Assembly (NCBI GenBank): GCA_027405735.1 | Contig: JAPEHQ010000001.1 | Coordinates: forward strand, 5,456,001-5,520,000 | Direction of reading: 5' to 3' | DNA from: Mucor racemosus | Taxonomy: Eukaryota > Mucoromycota > Mucoromycetes > Mucorales > Mucoraceae | DNA: 64,000 bases | Shown: positions 37,061 to 49,506 of the stretch, piece after piece | Layout of the letters: each line of letters opens with the position of its first letter | Position numbering within the stretch: position 1 is the first letter of the stretch | The notes under the pieces: generated by a model | Databases searched by the model: none | Seen by the model: the letters and a program-made list of their open reading frames with translations, nothing else | What the model was told of the DNA's origin: nothing | Program-made: the position numbers and the translations under genes

Positions 37061-37233
37061 GGAGGGTGTCTCGCTCAATGGGTAGCGCATACGTTGCAGA
37101 TTGAGTGCGGCATGTACGTATTCGTGAGTTCAAAACCGCCAAAGGGGAAGCCCTTTGGCATCAGGATACGAATTTCGAAAGAGAATCTCCGATGACCTTG
37201 CTTCTCATCGAATATGATCCTCCTTTTTTTTTT
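37061..37233 (+). ncRNA. tRNA-related Pol III-like sequence (possible SINE), right-arm copy
   Basis: Plus-strand twin of 28093-28265: GGAGGGTGTC, CGCTCAATGGGTAGCG (A-box region), GAGTTCAAAACC (B-box region), the 9-bp hairpin around CCAAAGGGGAAGCCCTTTGG, and a T-run terminator at 37224-37233. Expression is unproven. Confidence 0.4.
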
Positions 37234-37725
37234 CTTAGTAAGTTTTGCATATGTCTAGCAAATTTTTTCCTTTTTCATTAATGCATATGATATGCATACT
37301 AGTAAATTTTTTGGCTGGCAAAACCCGGCTTGGCAATGGCAGGTACTTCTAGCGCTGATCCGCAGAATTGCAAAAGGTCTATGATTTATCGAAAGGTAAA
37401 TCGTATAAAATTAATCAAATGAAAAAGTACCGTTTTATTATGAGCTTATAGAGGGGTTTATATTACTAATTGAATGAGTGTAGTATTAAATGTGAGTGAT
37501 AATATAATTAGAATGAGCATTTGGATATTGTGTGGATATATTGGAATCATGCTTCTATGATTCAATAGTAGCATGATGATAGACGCATGGAATATGGCCT
37601 TGCTTGACTTGCATGTTGAACATCATGGTTTGACAGATGTTCTAAATTGGTAATTCGGTAATTCCTAATTCTGATAGATCAGTTTAGCCTTGTCATATAT
37701 TTTCCGGTTTGATGAATAATACAAG

Positions 37726-39172
37726 TAGGTTGTGAAAGTTTCCCTTTGAGACCATTACATTCAAGGTGTGTACCTACCCTCATGTAAAATTGGAAGTTAA
37801 TAGGATCGAAATTCGTCGAAATAAGATTTTTGTTGTCAATTTTTACAGCTGTAGGAAAGTAGGTTTCAGATGGGCTTTAAATGTTTTTCAAATGTTTTCG
37901 CTTAATATTGAGTCGAATCACATAAAATCTTCAAAGAAGATGTATCTTCATCACTTCATAGGCCATTCTTATCTCTTGAAAAATAGAAATACAATATTAA
38001 TCCCAGAATATTAGTGCACTGACCAAATATTGACTAAAATTAACCAAGATTTACCTAAAATTGATTATAGAAAATTGAGCACCTAAATTAACGTATTGGT
38101 TTTTTACATAGTACCCACAAGATAGAGTCAACTCAAAGCTACTCTGCATTTTTTGTTTCACCAAAAAATATTGATTTTTCGTCGAGATAATCAAAATAAT
38201 AGTTCATACGACAGCTTAACCCTATATTAACTGGGTTTCAAAATCGATCTGACAAATCGACCAGAAAACGATGAAAAAAACAAAATTGCTTAATGGCTCA
38301 TGAATTGCAAAATAAGTTGAAATAGCTTATTAAATGGTTTTTGTACAGTTTTAAATTCTTCATCCACCTAAACAAAATTCAGACAAATGTTCCACATTAA
38401 ATTTTGCAAAAAATACCATTGAAATTATGGAGGTTTTTTGAAGGTACACATCACTTTTTATAAGCATATCTTAAATATAAATAACTACAATGATGCATCA
38501 AACCATTATCTATCGACCGAGCTATTGCTTAACCTTCTATCTGCATTTTTCGTAGAGAAAGCAAGGTTTTTGTCAAAAATTTTTTCAAATTCAGAATCTG
38601 GGATGAGGATATATAAGGGAAAATTTGGAGGTAAAAACGAAAGTATCTCTTTGCACACATTTTTGAGGATATCTCCACGAAAAATCAATATTTTGAAAAA
38701 AACTAAATTGGGTCCGAGAGAGCTCAATGATGTCAATGACATGAATATAGAAAAATGCCGCTCAATTTAACGAATGTTTTGAAATCTACTGCAAAAATGT
38801 CAAAAAAATGAAATAAAAAAAAAGTGCCCAGAATTTTTTCATACTTAAATATGTTATAGAGCGCTTTAAAACAATTAAGTTTTATTATAAAAAAATGTTC
38901 GTATAGCTTAATTTTTTGCAGAGATATGAAGGCTCAAAGTTTTTAGTTTTAACAGTGAATAAGCAGTAAAAATCTGAAACCTTAGCACTGAAAAAGTTAT
39001 ATCAGTTGAAAAAACTAGGATATTTTCGGATACTTGTTTTTGCATTAAAGTTGAGCATCTCAAGTATATCATCATATAATTTTTTCTTGATGTTATTTAG
39101 TGAAAAAAAAGCTGAGCGCAGATGAAAAGTGAGACGCAGTTTTTGAGTCATCCATGAGATATAAAATAAATT
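37726..39172 (-). repeat. Repeat family A, copy 4 (right arm, reversed)
   Basis: Mirror of copy 3, with the same 110-codon frame, now on the plus strand (38438-38770). The homology stops at 39172, where unique sequence upstream of the methyltransferase gene begins. Confidence 0.8.
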
Positions 39173-39472
39173 GCGTTATTCTGCTAATTTTTCCAGCTGT
39201 TGCTTTTAGTATATAGGGTTAACAATGAAATCGATGTGTACTAATCAAAAATCTAAAGAAAGCTGTTCTTAGATTACGGGATAATGACAGTTCATGTAGT
39301 ACATGCTGTTACTCGATTCTTGGGCGGAGATGCCACAAAAGAAAGCTGGTTTTGGACTTCCAAATCTTTTTTTTATAATTTGTTCTATTTCATTTATTTA
39401 GGAACCATTAAAAAGCAAGGGGTAGGAAACAATCAACCATCTCGCATTTTAATATCTACTGCCAAAAATTCA

Positions 39473-41685
39473 ATGCTTCGATTTGTACAAAATATTACAA
39501 GTAGGTTATTTTATTGAACTTATTAGCTAAATTTACTGACGAATTATGTCATTTAGAAGCAGCAACAGATTCATTAGAGGTTGTATCCGCAAAGATAAAA
39601 ACAATGAGTAATAATACAGCAGCAGTACATCATCAAGGATTGAATGAAAACGGAAAGAATGAATTTATTCACAGAGTAAAAATTCTCAATTTACCTCCTC
39701 ATGAAATAAATTCAACCAAAAGACTATTACAGAGCCATGGGATATATAAATTCAAGAAGGCTCCAAAATGGGAATATGCCTTCCTCAATTGTGAAGTAAG
39801 TGATACGAGCAGATCAATAATTAAATTCTCGAACCCGACTAATAGCAAACTATTTAGACTGAGGAAGCTGCAAGGTTGGCCATGTCTAAACTAGAAGGTA
39901 TAGAATTTAAAAAGAAGACATTAGCAACAGAATATTCTAAAGTATCAGAGAAGGCTTTTCGATCAAGGTTTGAAGCTAAAAAGAAAAAAACCGAGGATAT
40001 TGTTGAAATTGATGCTAGAACACCTAATGAGAGACTGGCAGATCAAGTTACACCTCTTTGCAAGTAAATATTTGTGAATAGATCAAAAAAACTTGTCTTG
40101 AAATCTTATTTTTTTTATCCAATTCACAGTGTTCCTTATTCAGATCAAGTTGCCAAAAAGCATAAATTAGGAGCAAGATACTTAAACACGCTTAGAAAAA
40201 AAGTACATGCTCTTCCAGAAATCAATGATGCCGGAAAAGAACAAATTGCTTGGACAAACACATTGTAAAGTAATGGAGATATTATATTTTCATTAGTCTA
40301 ACAATTAATACTAGGGAAGGAATGAATTGTGAAATTTTAGATACAATTCAATCACCAGTTGTCAATGGTTACAGAACAAAGTGTGAATTCACAATTGGCA
40401 AAAATTTAGAAGGAAAAGAAACAGTTGGGTTTTTATTGGGATTATATAGAGATGGCATTACTGCAGTCTTGAGTTCTGATGAATGCTTGCATGTACCTGA
40501 GAAAGCAAAAGAAATAGCTAAAACAATGGAGGTATTTTTTATTTCGCTAAAACTGAATATACTTGATTGCTAACGCTATTTTTTTTTTTTTTTTTTGCAG
40601 AACTATATACGAGATTCAGATTATGATGTTTATGATCGAGTGGAAAAAGTGGGTGTGTGGCGATCCATAATGACAAGAACACAAAGAACAGGCGACAGTA
40701 ATTATACGCATTTACATTTATCGAAATCTTAAAATCATTGACACATTTCCCTATCATTTAGTCATGATTTTAATACAAATGAATACAAAAGATTTAAACG
40801 AGGAGCAAGTAAATACAGAAAAGAAAAAACTGATAAAATATTGGAATGAAAGTGATATAAATGCAACAACCTTAATGTTACAAATATGGAATGGCGATTC
40901 TAATGGTATTACAGATAAAGGTACAACAGAGATTTTGACAGGTGATGGCTATGTCTATGAAGAAATTCTAGGCTGTAAATTCCGAATTTCCAGCAGCGCC
41001 TTTTTTCAAGTAAATACACCAGCTACAGAATTACTTTATTCAAAATGTGCTGAATGGAGCAACGTTAATGAAAACAAGAAAACAACGTTGTTAGATCTTT
41101 GTTGCGGCACAGGTACAATCGGTATCACCATGGCAACCAAAGTTGATAGAGTAGTTGGCATTGAGATGATTCCCGAAGCAATTGTAGATGCCAAAGCCAA
41201 TGCTTTGATAAATAGTAAATATTTGAATGGCCTATTTAAACATATTTGTATTAACTTTAATTTTACAGATATTACAAATGTTCAATACTATGCTAGTAAA
41301 GTTGAAGAAAAGATCGACATTGTCACTAATGAAAAGAATGAAGAAGTGGTTGCCATTTTGGATCCACCCAGAAATGGAGTACATACATCTGTAATTCGTG
41401 CTGTTAGAGAATCCGAGCAAATCCAAAAAGTGATTTTTATCAGTTGCGATGCTAAACAAGCCATGCAAAACTTTATTGGGTAAAATATATAGCTTTTTTC
41501 TTTTGACACGTTTTGATTTTAACATGTGTAAATGTAGATTATGTCGACCTACATCTAATAGATTTAAAGGTTTACCCTTCAAACCATCTCGCGCAGTATC
41601 TATTGATTTGTTTCCTCATACAGATCATTGTGAATTAATGATTGAATTTGTTCGAATCAATAAAGGGACAACAACCGAAGTTTGA
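39473..41685 (+). CDS. tRNA (uracil-5-)-methyltransferase, TRMT2/Trm2 family, 552 aa (core) or about 577 aa
   Basis: Core exons: 39604-39795, 39858-40063, 40130-40264, 40315-40531, 40601-40697, 40762-41214, 41269-41479, 41538-41685; all phases agree. Makes m5U54 in the tRNA T-loop with SAM. An RRM-like N-terminus (RVKILNLPPHEINSTKRLL, then EEAARLAMSKLEGIEF) is followed by TPLCNVPYSDQV, the TRAM-like region CEFTIGKN, SAM motif I LLDLCCGTGTIGI, the motif AILDPPRNGVH and FISCDAKQAMQN with the catalytic Cys, and the family C-terminus LPFKPSRAVSIDLFPHTDHCE. The ATG at 39604 gives the core form. An upstream ATG (39473) with a 56-nt intron (39501-39556) joins in frame and adds MLRFVQNITKAATDS, a presequence-like start, so a mitochondrial form is possible. 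Confidence 0.92.
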
Positions 41686-41876
41686 AACGAGTTTGTGTAG
41701 CGAAACTTGGGGTTCTATACTATTACACTCTAATTCACGTCACCCTATATATTATAATATATATAAAAGAACAACGCAGGAGCAACCCTTTTTATAAGGT
41801 TGTTTTCCCTTTCTTTTTATACCTTTCTTTTTGTATAAATCTTTTTTCATATTCTTGAAATAAAAATCAACATACA

Positions 41877-44384
41877 ATGTCTGAGGATATTGCTGGATCT
41901 TCATTTCTTGGAGCAAATAATAATTACTTTTTACCCGAATCCAGGACAATGTCTTTTGCAGTAGAAGAGGAAGACCCTTGGAGCGCTGCGGGATTTGACC
42001 CCGTAGATGATATGAGACAACCTTTAACTCAAAGCCAGACAATGGATGAAGATTTGGTTACTGAAGGCATAACTGCTGCTAACGTTTTAGGTACATTTTT
42101 TCACTGTTTCTCTCTTTTTTTTTCTGTTCTTTTTTAACTGATGTTTTAATATAATAAACATTTATTTAGTCGGAGTCGATCTGCCTGAAATATTTGATAC
42201 GGCCTACATTCGTGCTGGACCTGTTGGAGATCGAGTCAGTGTAGAAGCCTTGGAAGTGATCATAGGATTAGGAGGGCTTGGACCGCGTTTATTTGAACAA
42301 GTAGGTAATATTTACAATATAATGTTTCGAACCAATTTAAAGTTGAATATCATGTTAGATCGCTGTAATGGTTGTACCTTCAAATGCAATGTATGTTACA
42401 AGAAATGAATTTAATACGGCATTAGCTCTCGCTGGATTTGCTCAAAAGAATATGGGTATAAAATCAAAAAAAAAAAAAAAAACATCGAGATTTATTTATA
42501 GCGTGATAAATTAAATAATTGCATTGTGTATATTAGAGCTATCCTTATTGAAAGTATATCAACATCGCAATGGTAATATTCATATTGGTGAGATCTTATA
42601 ACCTTCTAACTATTATTTATCATAGATTTACCAATCCCACAGTTAACAAACCTTAATAACGTATCAATAAAACGTTCTAATCCGCTCATGGCTTCAAACA
42701 CAAAACCAAAGCGTCGACAAAGTTTTGACGATGATCCATGGAGAATTGCATCAACCCCACCAACTGCAAGTAATGGATTTCCCTATCAAGTAAATGATAG
42801 TATTGACGTTGCTATAGAGGGAAGAAACACAAATGATCCTACAACTCTCAATAATACTGGACTTGAGAATGAAAACCAAACATCAGATAATGATACTTCC
42901 ACAGCTACAACGACTAAATCAACTACACCAAAGCGATTTGTACCTGTTGTAGATGTTATTACAGATAAAATTTCAACTCAGGCATTAGTGAAAGCTTCAA
43001 CTGAAAGCTATCAATGGTTTTTAGATCTGGATCAGATTGCTGTAACTGTTGCTGAAAAGGAAGGATTCTTATTTACTCACATTAATTACTGGGTACACAG
43101 TAATCAACGTCAAACCTCCGTGAGACGTAGATACAGTGATTTCTACTGGTTTTGGGAAACTTTATTGAAACGCTACCCCTTTAGAGTTATTCCAAATTTA
43201 CCACCTAAAAAGATTTCAGGAAGTAAGTCAATTTGTGAATTTCATTTTATACTATTTATATACTCAACTCTAATGTAGAAGATAAAGTATTCCTTGAAAA
43301 AAGATGTCAAGGCTTATCACGTTTTATTAATTGTATTGTACGACATCCTGTATTGAAAAATGATGAAGAAGTAATTACATTTTTAACAGAACAAACGGTA
43401 ATGTAACACATCTCTCCTAATGCAATATTTGTAGTAATTTATTCAAAATGATATATAGGAGTTTTTGGCCTGGAGAAGAGCTAAATCACCTAATTTAAAC
43501 GAAGAATTTGAAAGGGTCAATCCCCAAACTGAAGAGCTGGAAGCATTTATACCAAAAGATTTAGATTCTCGCGTAGAGCAGATCAAAGATAGATTGCCAA
43601 GCTCAATTGAGAAATACGATGTCTTATGTTCTGTAATGGAAAAAACAATTCGACTAAAAGAAGCACGAGCAATAGAAATGAAAAGATATAGTGATACCTT
43701 AAAGTAAGTAGTTTATAGTTTTAGTCTATGCAACTATATATTTAAACTTTAACTAGGGAATTGAGAGAGGTTGAACATCAATGTCTTGTACCCAACTGTC
43801 AAGCATGCGGACAGGTTGTTCGTGGTTATGAAAATGTTGGTAATTATCTGAGCAAAGGTAGTACAATCATTGAGGCAGAAACTGCTTCAGCTGTTACAGG
43901 CGTGCTTGAAAATTTGAAAAGGCATCGAGATATATCTGCTTCATTTTTGGAAATGCTAGACAGAAAGTCTAAATTAGACGCAAATCAAATCAATGCTCTT
44001 TACAAAAAGATATCTACGAATACAGCCAAAGTAAATCAAAACAGAGGAGTTCCTGGATTAGAGTCTGAAGTAGGAAGATTAGATACTGTAATCAGAGCAG
44101 TAAGTTCATGTGACACCAACTATTTGTATCACAACCAAATGCATTTACTTACTATATGTATATAGGATACCGAAAAAATGATTTACCAACAGAGAAGAGA
44201 CACATATATCCGATATTGCTTAGCAAGTGAATTGTCGTATCTGCATAAACAACAAGCATTTATCTCGTTACTTTATCAAAACTTTGTTCATGAGCAATTG
44301 CAATATGCCCGTAGAACTGTTGATAATTGGAAAGCTTTAGAAGCGCTTTTGTGTGAAATGCCAAAACCTGAAGACTTTTCTTGA
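41877..44384 (+). CDS. MVP1: Sorting nexin Mvp1 (SNX8-like), PX-BAR protein, 666 aa
   Basis: Nine exons: 41877-42090, 42170-42300, 42359-42455, 42537-42572, 42626-43222, 43279-43397, 43459-43703, 43757-44099, 44166-44384, with consistent phases. An N-terminal disordered region with the EDPWSAAGFD motif precedes an EH-like helical region (RVSVEALEVIIGLGGLGPRLFEQ, then NEFNTALALAGFAQKN) and a second DDPW motif. The PX domain binds phosphatidylinositol 3-phosphate (VRRRYSDFYWFWETLLKRYP with the RRYSDF signature, then NLPPKK). A long helical BAR region runs to the C-terminus. Mvp1 acts on endosomes in retromer-independent recycling. The gene starts 191 bp after the methyltransferase stop, on the same strand. 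Confidence 0.93.
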
Positions 44385-44849
44385 TAATTTTATCAAGTTT
44401 ATTTACTCATATACATATATTATTGACAACAACATAAGATATACCCACTTTGTGAAGAAAAAAAAAAGACATTAACATGAATGATAACAATATATACTAT
44501 TCTATTATCGTATATAAACAATTATTCTGGAGGAGGATAATAAGCTTTTGATTCGATTTGGTTAAATAAATATATCTTCGTCCTACATGTAGAAGTAAAA
44601 CTAACTTGTGGTAATATTAAAGCTTGCATTTTATCACAAGTTGTGTATGTATGCAACTGCAAAATATAAATATTATTATCACATCAATATACTGCTAAAT
44701 TGGATTAAGATCTCTTTGTACAACTGGGGTTTTGCGTATATTTCAAAATAGCGTTTGGATATAGCTAATTTACATGGCTGTAGGGTTATTTAGCTATATT
44801 CAAATACGGTCTAGTTATATATATATATATATTTTTTTTTACTTGGGCA
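44385..44849. other. 3' flank of MVP1, no gene
   Basis: About 460 bp of AT-rich DNA ending in an (AT)n run at about 44817-44830. Nothing is supported. Confidence 0.5.
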
Positions 44850-46400
44850 CCTCAAAATTTATAGGAATTGGTCGCATTATGTTACTTATCCCAAATTTGT
44901 TTACATCTCACGAAGAGAAAAAAAACTGATAAAATTCACTGTTTTTTTTCCTTAAAACTGAGTCTCACTTTTCATCCCTGCTCAACTTTTTTATTTACTA
45001 AATAACACCAAAAAAAAAAATATATGCCGACGTACCTGAGATGTTCAACTTTAATCCAAAAACAAGTATCCAAAAATATCCTGTTTTTTTCAATTGATAC
45101 AACTTTTTCAGTGCTAAGGTTTCAGATTTTTACTGCTTATTCACTGTTAAAACTAAAAACTTTGAGCCTTCATATCTCTGCAAAAAATTAAGCTATACTA
45201 ATATGTTCTAATAATGAAACTTACTTGTTTTAAACTGATCTATAACATATTTCAATTTGAAAAAACTCAGGGCACTTTTATTTTTTTTTCGTTTTTTTGA
45301 CATTTTTGTAGTAGATTTAAAAATATTCGGTATATTGAGCAGTAGTTTTTTTATATAAATATTATCAAGGTCGTTGAGCTCTCTCGGATCCAATTTAGTT
45401 TTTCTCAAAATATTAATTTTTCGTGGAGATATCCTCAAAAATGTGTGCAAAGAGATACCTTCGTTTTTACCTCCAAATTTTCCCTTATATACCCTCATCC
45501 CAGATTCTGAATTTGAAGAAAAAATTGAAAAAAACCTTGTTTTCTCTACAAAAAATGCAGCTAGAAGGTTACGCAATAGCTCAAATGATAGATAATTTCG
45601 TTGCACATTATTTTCAAAAATTATTTTTGAAACATGTTTATAAAAAGTGATGTGTATCTTCAAAAAACCTCCAAAATTTCAATGACATTTTTTGCAAAAT
45701 TTAATGTGAAACATTTGTCTGAATTTTGTTTAGATGGATAAAGAATTTAAAACTGTACAAAAACTATATAATAAGCTATTTCAACTTATTTTGCAGTTCA
45801 TGAGCCAGTAAGCAATTTTGTTTTTTTGATCATTTTTGATCATTTTCTGGTCGATTTGTCAGATCAATTTTGAAACCCAGTTACTATAGGGTTAAGCTGT
45901 AGTATGAACTAATATTTTGATTATCTCAACGAAAAACCAATATTTTTTGCTGAAACAAAAAATGCAGAGTAGCTTTAAGGTGAATCTACCTTGTGAGTAC
46001 AAAAAATTAATGCCTCAATTTTGGTGCTTATTTTTTACAATCGATTTTAGGACAATTTGTGGTCAATGTTAGGCCAATGCACCTATATTCTGGTATATAC
46101 CTTTTTATTTTCGGACAGATATCAATGGCCCATATAGGAAAAATACATCTTCTTTGAAGGTTTGACGTAATTCGGCTCAATATTGAGGTAAAGCATCCAA
46201 AAACCATTCGAAAAGCATCTGAAACCTACTTTTTATAACCGTAAAAAATTGATAATAAAAACTTTATCTCGGCAAATTTCGATCCTAATAACACCTAACT
46301 GTACATGAGAAAAGGTCCACATCTTTGACACGTTGATTTCAAAGGGCAGCTTTCATAACCTACGGTGTGCCGAGAAAATAGTTTCCAAAGTGCGCCTATA
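44850..46400 (+). repeat. Repeat family A, copy 5
   Basis: Starts near GGAATTGGTCGCATTATGTTAC, matching the flank of copy 3. It contains CTCTCGGATCCAATTTAG and AGATATCCTCAAAAATGTGT, and ends near TCATAACCTACGGTGTGCC. Its reverse strand has the longest A frame (45663-45208, 151 codons), similar over about 100 residues to the palindrome-arm frame (SNSESGMR-YKGKFGGKNE, ISLHTFLRISPRKINIL). It lies between MVP1 and ATP1. Confidence 0.8.
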
Positions 46401-46943
46401 GTTTGCTGCACACTTTTATACTACAAAATAATAAAAAAACTCTTTTGATTAAATGTATATACAACAGCAAGTTTTTTATATATGAATTAATGTCAGTATG
46501 AGTGTTGATCCTGATCCGCAGGACACATAATCATTGAAATGCTGAACTTCAAATGAATCGAGGAAACAAAGTTCGAGGCCAAATTATTACCTTCTCAAGA
46601 CATTGATCAGGCATTGAATGATTCATAAAGTATACTGAATGTGATCAATGATTTAATACATTTTTTAGAATCAATAATTGAATATATATTACATTTTTAA
46701 TAGAAGAAAATAAAATAGAGATCTGGAAAATAAAAGATAAATAAAATAAAGGTTAAATAATAGGCATTGCATAGAAAGTATCCGATTTAAACGCAACTCT
46801 ACACAATTATATATTCAAATCATCATAATAAAAGGAAAAAATAATAGATAAAGTGAGTCTTGGAAAAAAAGGTCGTTCTAAATAATATCTTCATTATACT
46901 TTTTTTTGTGTATTTTCTCTATTTTCATTTAATATTATATAAT
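46401..46943. other. 3' flank of ATP1
   Basis: About 540 bp with no supported gene. AATAAA-like signals on the reverse strand close to 46944 could serve ATP1 polyadenylation. Confidence 0.5.
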
Positions 46944-48800
46944 TTAATAGAAACTCTTGCAGTGGTTATCACAGACATCACGGAGCTTGGTCTCGAGTTC
47001 CTTGGAGAGGACACCCTTGGAGCGGATTTCCTCAAGGACATCATTGTGTTGAGTAGCAACGTGGCTAATGAAATCCTTTTCCCAATCAACAACCTTGTTA
47101 ACGGGGATCTTATCAAGGTAACCATTAACACCAGCAAAGATGATGGGAACTTGAGCTTGGATAGACAAGGGAGAGTATTGAGGTTGCTTCAACAATTCAG
47201 TGAGACGGGCACCACGGTTCAACAAGAATTGAGTGGAGGCATCCAAATCAGAACCGAATTGAGCGAAAGCGGCAACTTCACGATATTGGGCCAAGAAAAG
47301 CTTCATGGAACCAGCAACTTGCTTCATAGCCTTGGTTTGAGCAGCGGAACCGACACGAGAGACGGAGAGACCGACGTTAATAGCGGGACGGATACCCTTG
47401 AAGAAAAGTTCGGCTTCCAAGAAAATTTGACCATCAGTAATGGAAATAACGTTAGTGGGAATATAAGCAGAGACATCACCACCTTGGGTTTCAATGATGG
47501 GAAGGGCGGTCATGGAACCGTAACCGAAGCTCTTGTTCATCTTGGCAGCACGTTCTAAAAGACGAGAGTGAAGATAGAAAACATCACCAGGGTAAGCTTC
47601 ACGACCAGGAGGACGACGAAGCAAGAGAGACATTTGACGGTAAGCAACAGCTTGCTTGGACAAATCATCATAAATGATCAAAGAGTGACGACCGTTATCA
47701 CGGAACCATTCACCAAAGGCAGCACCAGAGAAAGGAGCAAGGTATTGAAGAGGAGCGGCTTCAGAGGCAGTAGCAGCAACAACAATAGTATACTTCATGG
47801 CATCTGATTATAGATTAAAACCAGTTAATTTCAGCCCATCAAATGTAAAAAAAATCAAATCAAAAAAATAAACTTACCATTCTCTTCAAGAGTTCTAACA
47901 AGTTGAGCAACAGTAGAACGCTTTTGACCGACAGCAACATAGATACAGTACAACTTCTTGGCCTCATCAGAACCGTTGTTCCAGTTCTTTTGGTTCAAGA
48001 TAGTATCGAGAGCGACAGCGGTCTTACCAGTTTGACGATCACCAATAATCAATTCACGTTGACCACGACCGATAGGAACCATGGAATCAACAGACTTGAT
48101 ACCAGTTTGCATAGGCTCGTTGACAGAGTGACGAGGCAAAATACCGGGAGCCTTGACTTGGACACGAGAGCGACCAACAGTGTCAAGAGGACCCTTACCA
48201 TCAATGGGGTTACCGAGGGCATCGACAACACGACCAAGGATACCGGGACCAATTGGGACATCAACAATAGCACCAGTACGCTTGACAGTATCACCTTCCT
48301 TGATCAAACGATCGTTACCGAAAACGACAATACCGACGTTATCGGCTTCCAAGTTAAGGGCCATACCCTGCATTATAAAAATCAGCAAATGTTTAAAATA
48401 ATGATTCATCTAAAAACTAACCTTGAGACCACTGGAGAATTCAACCATCTCTTCGGCTTGACAGTTCTTGAGACCATAAACACGGGCAATACCATCACCA
48501 ATGGACAAGACACGACCGGTTTCTTGGAGGTCAACTTCAGAATTGGCACCCAAGATACGTTGTTCAAGAATGGAAGAGACTTCAGAAGTGGAAGGCTTGG
48601 CAGAAGCATAGGTACGAGCAATGGTAGCGACAGCACCAAGGTTGAGACGGGCCTACATTTTTTATAAATTATTTCAAATTTTATTAATAAAATTTATTCC
48701 ACATTTTGTACACATCTACATGAAATTAAATTATATTTACAGCAGGTAAAACACCACGAGTGAGTGCAGGACGAGCAATACGAGCAACGTTTCTAAGCAT
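46944..48800 (-). CDS. ATP1: Mitochondrial ATP synthase F1 subunit alpha, 546 aa
   Basis: Four exons: 48800-48741, 48652-48422, 48367-47878 and 47803-46944, phases 0, 0 and 1. The regulatory nucleotide-binding alpha subunit of the F1 catalytic head in the mitochondrial matrix. The first exon encodes a presequence ([20 protein letters not shown]). Then come [10 protein letters not shown], the beta-barrel domain, the Walker A loop [54 protein letters not shown] (split in the usual way) and [22 protein letters not shown]. Length and order match yeast Atp1 (545 aa). The C-terminal DNHCKSFY is slightly unusual. Codon choice is strongly biased to C-ending and CGT/GGT codons, unlike neighbouring genes, as expected for a highly expressed gene. 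Confidence 0.97.
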
Positions 48801-49506
48801 ATTGAGAGGGGTGGTTTTTTAAAAAGTAAAAAAAAAGAAAATAAAACTATATGTTAGGTCTTATTTAGCACCTAAGATGAATTGTAATGCCAGGATGGAC
48901 TTCTTTTTTTATGTTTTGTAGCTTTTTATTCAGGCACAGGATTGATTTTTTACCTCCATCCCAGGGCATTAACTCTAGATGTTTTTCTTACGTCACTCAA
49001 ATATGAACTAAGGGCACTTCTGAACAGAATTACAAATGTTTAATGAAACTACTCTTGTCTATTGATTAGAATTCTCGGTAGAAATTTCAATCAAAATTCC
49101 AAGATTTATGAAAAATAAAGCTGTTCTCTATGCAATTTCTCTTACATCTTTCATGGTAATAAAATAAAACGTCCTTGGAAACTTAATATCATGATTAGAA
49201 TTACAGATCTGATAACATTTAATGGAATTGCATCACAAATCAAAGATCAGATAAGAGAAAAAATGGTTGCTATGGGATATTTGTTGCCATGGCAACGAGT
49301 TAGTGATTGATGGAAAGATTATTTGTACTGTGATGAAAATTAAGCCATCATGCTTTGTTTCTATCCAACATACCTTGATTGGCTGTTATACCAACAACAT
49401 AACACTGAGATTTAAAAGAAATTGGGCTTTTTCTCTTTTTTTTCCATTTCGTGTGCTTACATTTTTACACTTTTATATATACTCACATACAAAGATCGTA
49501 CTCAAT
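48801..49506. other. Divergent promoter region between ATP1 and the SNARE gene
   Basis: About 700 bp. An A/T-rich tract sits directly upstream of the ATP1 start. A 85-codon plus frame starting at 49267 runs over the SNARE's first exon in another frame and is not supported. Confidence 0.5.

Larger units (their letters stand above)
35141..39172 (-). repeat. Right arm of the giant inverted repeat
   Basis: Reverse complement of 26154-30185. It begins inside U (TATCTAATTTTTAAATAAAAA) and ends inside A (GAGATATAAAATAAATT), about 300 bp upstream of the tRNA methyltransferase start. The inner boundary is sharp: left-arm ...AGATATATACC and right-arm reverse complement ...AGATATAAC diverge at about 30186/35140. 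The outer boundary shows five base changes, all transitions, plus one length change within about 150 bp. Confidence 0.9.

Noticed and set aside
26154..39172. Giant transposon with 4-kb terminal inverted repeats
   Set aside because: The arms start and stop inside older A and U repeats, there is no target duplication at 26153/39173, and no mobility gene lies in the spacer. An inverted segmental duplication explains it better.
47903..48667. Long plus-strand ORF of 254 codons and other plus frames at 46860-47558
   Set aside because: Antisense shadow of the strongly codon-biased ATP1 exons; it crosses ATP1 introns without regard to their boundaries.
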